Below are positions 6,885 to 10,575 of a stretch of DNA of 10,575 nt, one piece after another. Numbering within the stretch: the first letter of the stretch is position 1; every line of letters begins with the position of its first letter. Made by a program: the position numbers and the translations under genes. The notes beneath the pieces are model-generated. The model did not search any database. It was not told the origin of the DNA and was given only the letters and a program-made list of their open reading frames with translations. The stretch is from Dehalococcoidia bacterium (GTDB lineage Bacteria > Chloroflexota > Dehalococcoidia > SZUA-161), in the NCBI GenBank assembly GCA_020344295.1, contig CP070819.1, forward strand, positions 1,997,216-2,007,790, in the 5' to 3' direction.

Positions 6885-8084
6885 ATGAGGATAGCTTTAG
6901 TTTCTCCGTATGACTACGCTTACCCCGGCGGAGTGAATATACATATCTCCAGGCTCAAGGAAAATTTCACTCAAATGGGGCATTATGTGAAGATTATTGC
7001 TCCGTCGTCCAAACCTAAGGAAACTCAACAGGATAGCAGCATACTTGTATTCGGCAAACCGATTCCTATCCGAGCCTCAGGATCCGTCGTAAGAAGCCCG
7101 ATATCACCGAGACTGGTTTTCTCAGATCGGATTCGAAATGTGCTTATTGAGGAGAAATTTGATGTTCTCCACATTCATGAACCATTGATGCCAACTCTTG
7201 CAACGGCAGTGCTACATCACGCATCTGATGAAATAACCGTAGGCACGTTCCATGCATCTCGTGCCAGAAGCTGGGGGTATCCTTTCTGGAAGCCGATATG
7301 TCTCAACCGGTGGTTTGACAAGCTGAATGGTAGAATTGCAGTATCCGAAGCGGCAAGGGAGTTTGTCTACAGGTATTTCCCATGTGATTACAGAATAATA
7401 CCGAACGGAATTGACCTTCCACATTTTACCCGAGAGTTATCTCCATTGCCACAATACCTTGACGGTAAGCTAAATATACTTTTTGTCGGTAGAATGGAGA
7501 AAAGGAAAGGTTTCAAATATTTACTTCTGGCTTTGGAAAAGGTGAAGAAGGAATTCCCTGAGTGTCGTCTTATCGTGGTAGGTCCTCAGGGGAGAACGTG
7601 GCATAAGTATCGTAAAATGGCGATCAAACGACAAATACCAGATGTGGTGTTTGAAGGCTATGTCTCCTATGATGATCTGCCGCGCTACTATAAAAGCGCG
7701 GATATTTTTTGTTCACCTGCTACGGATAAAGAGAGTTTCGGCATGGTTTTACTTGAAGCAATGGCGGTGGGCAAACCGACTGTTGCCACAAATATTGCAG
7801 GTTATGCTGCAGTAGTCAGCCACGGGGTCGATGGCCTGCTGGTTCCGCCTCGGGATGTTGATGAACTGGCGGGTGCGCTACTTAGACTACTTCGGTACAG
7901 TGATTTACGTGAAAGCCTGGGTGCTATGGGAAAGGTGAAAGCCAGTGACTACGGGTGGGACTCTGTTGCCGAGCAGGTTATGTCTTATTATGAAGACCTG
8001 ATCGAAGGCCGTCCTGCAGTGAGAAGCGAGGAGACTGCCTGTGCTCAATATGGCTCGGCGCACCTTGGCGCAGCGTGTCAATAA
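6885..8084 (+). CDS. GT4-family glycosyltransferase, PimA-like (phosphatidylinositol mannosyltransferase-like)
   Basis: This is a GT-B-fold retaining glycosyltransferase of 399 residues. The N-terminal acceptor half begins MRIALVSPYDYAYPGGVNIH, with the Gly-rich loop typical of PimA-like enzymes, followed by HIHEP at 96-100, GTFHASRAR at 120-128 and AVSEAAREF at 152-160. The donor half starts after PNGID (173-177) and has GRMEKRKG (202-209, with R203 and K208 as the expected phosphate-contacting residues), GYVSYDDLPRYYKSADIFCSP (258-278) and the E-x7-E motif E283/E291 in ESFGMVLLEAM. The similarity and the position between ino1 and a PIP-synthase-like gene suggest sugar transfer to phosphatidylinositol from a nucleotide sugar at the inner membrane face. 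Mannose specificity is not provable from sequence. The last about 22 residues (AVRSEETACAQ...) extend beyond the fold, and 44 bases overlap the next gene. Confidence 0.88.
   Translation: MRIALVSPYDYAYPGGVNIHISRLKENFTQMGHYVKIIAPSSKPKETQQDSSILVFGKPIPIRASGSVVRSPISPRLVFSDRIRNVLIEEKFDVLHIHEPLMPTLATAVLHHASDEITVGTFHASRARSWGYPFWKPICLNRWFDKLNGRIAVSEAAREFVYRYFPCDYRIIPNGIDLPHFTRELSPLPQYLDGKLNILFVGRMEKRKGFKYLLLALEKVKKEFPECRLIVVGPQGRTWHKYRKMAIKRQIPDVVFEGYVSYDDLPRYYKSADIFCSPATDKESFGMVLLEAMAVGKPTVATNIAGYAAVVSHGVDGLLVPPRDVDELAGALLRLLRYSDLRESLGAMGKVKASDYGWDSVAEQVMSYYEDLIEGRPAVRSEETACAQYGSAHLGAACQ
8028..8033 (+). promoter_or_regulatory. Ribosome binding site supporting the GTG start at 8041
   Basis: GAGGAG lies 7 bases before GTG 8041, inside the glycosyltransferase gene. 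The alternative ATG at 8050 would be 16 bases away, so the GTG is favoured. Confidence 0.6.
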
Positions 8085-8637
8085 GCTCCCAGCCAAGCTG
8101 ATAGCGAGAACTGGGATAAGCCCCAATGTCATAACGGTATTGGGTTTTTTAGTGGCATGTACAGTGGCCTGGGTATTAGCAACCGGCCATTTCTTTTTAG
8201 GTGGATTTCTAATACTGTTTTCAGGTGTCTTCGATATGTTGGACGGTGCAGTGGCCAGAGTAAGTGGAAAAACCACTCGATTTGGCTCACTGTTAGATTC
8301 AACACTCGACAGATTCTCCGAAGGGGTATTGTTTGTGGGATTGCTGGCATACTATGCCGATCGAAATTCCTATCAGGAGGTACTGCTTATCGGGGCTGCA
8401 TTGATTGGCTCCATGATGACGAGTTATGTGCGGGCACGGGCTGAAGGCCTGGGACTGAAATGTGAAGTTGGGCTATTTACAAGGCCGGAAAGAATGATAC
8501 TGCTATCAATCGGTTTGATATTCAACCAGATGCTGGTTATTCTGTGGATTATTGCAGTTCTCGCCAACTTCGTAGCGTTGCAGCGTTTATTGTATGTTAG
8601 ACAGCAGCTGGGGAATGAGGCGAGGAATAGTGACTAA
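8041..8637 (+). CDS. pgsA: CDP-alcohol phosphatidyltransferase, probable phosphatidylinositol-phosphate synthase
   Basis: This integral membrane enzyme of 198 residues carries the complete CDP-alcohol phosphotransferase signature D-x2-D-G-x2-A-R-x8-G-x3-D-x3-D, with D65, D68, G69, A72, R73, G82, D86 and D90. These Asp residues bind the metal ions and CDP-diacylglycerol. Several hydrophobic segments are visible (about 28-64, 92-106, 113-130, 152-184). The stretch SYVRARAEGLG (128-138) followed by GLFTRPER (144-151) is the pattern of phosphatidylinositol-phosphate synthases of Actinobacteria and the related archaeal enzymes, not of glycerol-phosphate PgsA. With ino1 two genes upstream, the substrate is probably 1L-myo-inositol-1-phosphate and the product phosphatidylinositol phosphate; this is inference. 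It overlaps the preceding gene by 44 bases. Its stop codon also overlaps the stop codon of the convergent lipoprotein gene. The symbol pgsA is used as in mycobacteria (PgsA1). Confidence 0.88.
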   Translation: MLNMARRTLAQRVNKLPAKLIARTGISPNVITVLGFLVACTVAWVLATGHFFLGGFLILFSGVFDMLDGAVARVSGKTTRFGSLLDSTLDRFSEGVLFVGLLAYYADRNSYQEVLLIGAALIGSMMTSYVRARAEGLGLKCEVGLFTRPERMILLSIGLIFNQMLVILWIIAVLANFVALQRLLYVRQQLGNEARNSD

Positions 8638-10235
8638 TGCGGTTCAATAGTAACATACTTAAGACGGGGTATAGCCAGTGGAGTGAGGGGCAGGTTTTTA
8701 ACATAAGGCTTTACTAGTGTATAGGATACATCAAATAATAGAGGCAGGCAGTCAGCGTCATTGACCATTGTTTCCTCGGCTTTCCGATAAAGGATCATTC
8801 GGGCATCGTGATCCTTCTCCTCCCTCGCTGACTCGAGAAGAGAGTCAGCCTCAACATTAAAATACTCACCAAAGTTGTATTGAGCCCCACTGTGAAATAG
8901 AACGTCAAGGAAATTCTGTGGATCCGGGTAGTCGGCTCCCCAGCCCAAGGTGAACAGATTATCTTTCTCCTGCATTAAAAGGTAGGCATATTTCTCCGGC
9001 TCCAGTTGTCTTATACCGACCTCTACTCCAAGGTTCCGCCTCCACATGTCGACTAAGGCAAGCTCCAAGTTCGAGGCTATTCCGCGTCCGTCTGTTGTTA
9101 ATGTGATAGGCGGCAGGTTGGAGACATCACCATAATCCGATTCGGTAATCATCTGTCTGGCTGACTCAGGATCGAAGGGTATTCCCTGCAGATCATCATT
9201 GAAGCCGGGCATGCCTGGTGGGAGTATTCCCTTCGCTGCGCCTACCATATTCTGGAGAACCAGCTTAACCAGTTTATCCTTGTCAATTGCGTAACAGAAT
9301 GCCTGCCGCACCTTATCATCGTAGAATGGGGGCTTGGTGGAGTTAAATCCTATGTAGAAAAGGCTAAGTTGAGGGGTTATAGAAAGTTGAGCGTTCAAAG
9401 GGTTGTCAGGATCAAGCACTCTTTCGATGTCCCCTAAAGAGACATCGGTAACATCAATCTGGCCTGTTTCGTACATTCTTATAGGTATCCCCGCGTAGAG
9501 CAGGTAGATCACCTCTTCTATTCTAGGTAGATTAAGGTAGTAGAGCTCATTCATCTCTAATGCCATATGATTATTACGTTCCCATTCTATTAGTCGGAAT
9601 GGACCGGTACCGTTAGGATTTCGCCACCAATAGCGTCCAGATTCAACGTTTTCTTGATCAACGACATATGCCACCGGGTGAGCCAGCTTGGACAAGAAAT
9701 ATTCTTTAGGAGAATCAATAGTAATCTCCAGAGTGTAATCGTCGATTACACTAATACCACGGATTTGTTCTTCTTGCCCTAATAGCTTTTCATTGACACC
9801 TACGATATAACCGAGAAAAGTACCGGCCGTCTGTGAGCCAGTAATAGGATCACAGGCACGTTCCATGGAATATTTGAAATCAAAGGCATTGACTTCTTTA
9901 CCGTCGTGAAATCTTACACCGTCGCGTAAATGGAAAGTATATATCCTGCCATCGTCGCTGACGTCCCAGGTTTCGGCAATTTCAGGAGTCAGATTCAGCT
10001 CTGGATCGAAGCTAACCAGGCCACTGAACATGTTTACGATATAATCCAGTGAAAGAAAGGTATTTGCTGTTGCGGGATCAAGTGTTTCCGGATCAAAGCC
10101 GAAAAGTGTTATCTTGCCATTTGATATGCCATCAACTGAATCCCCGTTATCAGAGGCACACCCAACAGGGAATAACGAGAGTACTAATAATAAAAGGAAA
10201 ACAAGAAGCAGCCCAGTATTAAAACGTATATTCAC
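8634..10235 (-). CDS. Peptide/nickel-type ABC transporter solute-binding lipoprotein (SBP family 5)
   Basis: This is a 533-residue extracytoplasmic binding protein of the OppA/DppA family (SBP_bac_5), which normally presents oligopeptides or similar solutes to an ABC permease. The N-terminus is a lipoprotein signal: Arg at 4, a Leu/Val-rich core (9-22), then FPVGC with the lipidated Cys at 26. The -3 residue is Pro, not the usual Leu. The family signature lies at about 84-125 (AETWDVSDDGRIYTFHLRDG, then FHDGKEVNAFDFKYSMER). A GWGADYPDPQNFLDVLFHS stretch occurs in the C-terminal half. The GTG start is preceded by AGAGGG at a 5-base spacer and overlaps the stop of the upstream peptidase-like gene by 4 bases (GTGA). 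No permease or ATPase gene is visible in the window, so it is an orphan within this view. The ligand is unknown. Confidence 0.93.
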   Translation of the reverse strand: MNIRFNTGLLLVFLLLLVLSLFPVGCASDNGDSVDGISNGKITLFGFDPETLDPATANTFLSLDYIVNMFSGLVSFDPELNLTPEIAETWDVSDDGRIYTFHLRDGVRFHDGKEVNAFDFKYSMERACDPITGSQTAGTFLGYIVGVNEKLLGQEEQIRGISVIDDYTLEITIDSPKEYFLSKLAHPVAYVVDQENVESGRYWWRNPNGTGPFRLIEWERNNHMALEMNELYYLNLPRIEEVIYLLYAGIPIRMYETGQIDVTDVSLGDIERVLDPDNPLNAQLSITPQLSLFYIGFNSTKPPFYDDKVRQAFCYAIDKDKLVKLVLQNMVGAAKGILPPGMPGFNDDLQGIPFDPESARQMITESDYGDVSNLPPITLTTDGRGIASNLELALVDMWRRNLGVEVGIRQLEPEKYAYLLMQEKDNLFTLGWGADYPDPQNFLDVLFHSGAQYNFGEYFNVEADSLLESAREEKDHDARMILYRKAEETMVNDADCLPLLFDVSYTLVKPYVKNLPLTPLAIPRLKYVTIEPH

Positions 10236-10575
10236 CTTTTCCCTCTATTACGACTGAGGTGGTAAATAATACTGATACCGGGCATCAATACAAGCCCTAT
10301 CAAGATAAATAAGGGGTGACTGCTAGAACTGGCTATGTTTGTTGAAGCAAAGCATCCGAACGATTCGTTAGCAGGTGTCTGAGCAGGAGTGGGCTGCGTA
10401 ATCCCTGAGCTATATGGTCTGGGCTGTAGTCCTAGGCTTTCACGCCACAGGTTATCTATGCCCTCAGTATTAACGCCGTAAACCTTTATAAGCGCGTCGT
10501 CATAGCTCGAGCCCTGTTTGAATGTGTCTAGAAGAGCCAGAAAGCGATCTCTGCCATAATGGTCGATAATAAATT
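10232..10575 (-). CDS. Peptidase-MA-like membrane-anchored protein, C-terminal fragment (5' part outside the window)
   Basis: The frame is open from the right edge and runs 113 codons to TGA (forward 10232-10234). It starts FIIDHYGRDRFLALLDTFKQ and continues SSYDDALIKVYGVNTEGIDNLWRESLGL, a pattern I associate with the end of gluzincin (peptidase MA family) metallohydrolase domains in Chloroflexota. The zinc-binding HExxH would lie further upstream and cannot be checked here. After a Pro/Thr-rich linker (about 58-70) come FGC (Cys at 74), a Ser-rich stretch, one hydrophobic segment (about 88-104) and a basic tail (RNRGKR). This suggests an extracytoplasmic enzyme held in the membrane by its C-terminus. 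The stop overlaps the GTG of the binding-protein gene in GTGA, so the two are translationally coupled and probably functionally linked. The fragment has no start codon of its own in the window. The reading frame is certain; the family call is moderate. Confidence 0.75.
   Translation of the reverse strand, partial: FIIDHYGRDRFLALLDTFKQGSSYDDALIKVYGVNTEGIDNLWRESLGLQPRPYSSGITQPTPAQTPANESFGCFASTNIASSSSHPLFILIGLVLMPGISIIYHLSRNRGKR
10241..10246 (-). promoter_or_regulatory. Ribosome binding site of the solute-binding lipoprotein gene
   Basis: On the - strand AGAGGG lies 5 bases before the GTG start at 10235, inside the end of the upstream peptidase-like gene. It supports both the GTG start and coupled translation of the two genes. 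Confidence 0.55.

Noticed and set aside
7905..8276. Open frame of 123 codons on the - strand across the glycosyltransferase/phosphatidyltransferase junction.
   Set aside because: Both sense genes have complete family motifs here; the antisense translation shows no domain and no ribosome site.
8660..8700. Possible + strand terminator after the phosphatidyltransferase (GC-rich stretch followed by GGTTTTTAAC).
   Set aside because: No stable stem could be drawn before the T-run, and the bases lie in the lipoprotein coding region.

Overview
This window reads as part of a bacterial chromosome, most likely from the Chloroflexota and probably Dehalococcoidia-like. That placement is an inference from three things: the gene mix, the small two-CxxC zinc-ribbon gene (DUF5679 type), and the pairing of an Actinobacteria/Archaea-style inositol-lipid gene set with a peptidase-MA-like protein and a peptide-binding lipoprotein. 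No rRNA, tRNA, CRISPR array, transposon or phage gene was seen. The window is almost fully coding and has no gene-free stretch longer than 300 bases.

Positions 1-4795 (+ strand) hold the conserved transcription/translation operon nusA (5' end missing) - ylxR - infB - rbfA - truB. Spacings run from 2 to about 24 bases and there is no internal terminator, so these genes are probably co-transcribed. They cover transcription elongation/termination (NusA), an RNA-binding accessory protein (YlxR/RnpM), translation initiation (IF-2), 30S maturation (RbfA) and tRNA pseudouridine-55 formation (TruB). The NusA C-terminus carries a domain that aligns without gaps to the RNA polymerase alpha-CTD, including its DNA-contact residues.

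Positions 4792-4989 hold a strong-looking sigma-70-type promoter, whose -35 box overlaps the truB stop codon. It is followed by a 46-codon zinc-ribbon gene that was found by reading the sequence directly.

Positions 5017-8637 centre on inositol lipid synthesis. A PHP-domain phosphoesterase on the - strand is divergent from a tight + strand operon: myo-inositol-1-phosphate synthase (ino1), a PimA-like GT4 glycosyltransferase, and a CDP-alcohol phosphatidyltransferase with phosphatidylinositol-phosphate-synthase features. Together these could make inositol phosphate from glucose-6-phosphate, attach it to CDP-diacylglycerol and glycosylate the product. The phosphatase step between PIP and PI has no assigned gene here, and the PHP protein is a possible candidate.

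Positions 8634-10575 (- strand) hold a lipoprotein of the oligopeptide/dipeptide ABC-transporter solute-binding family, preceded by the C-terminal end of a peptidase-MA-like membrane-anchored protein. The two are coupled by a 4-base GTGA overlap. This block converges on the inositol-lipid operon, and the two stop codons overlap.
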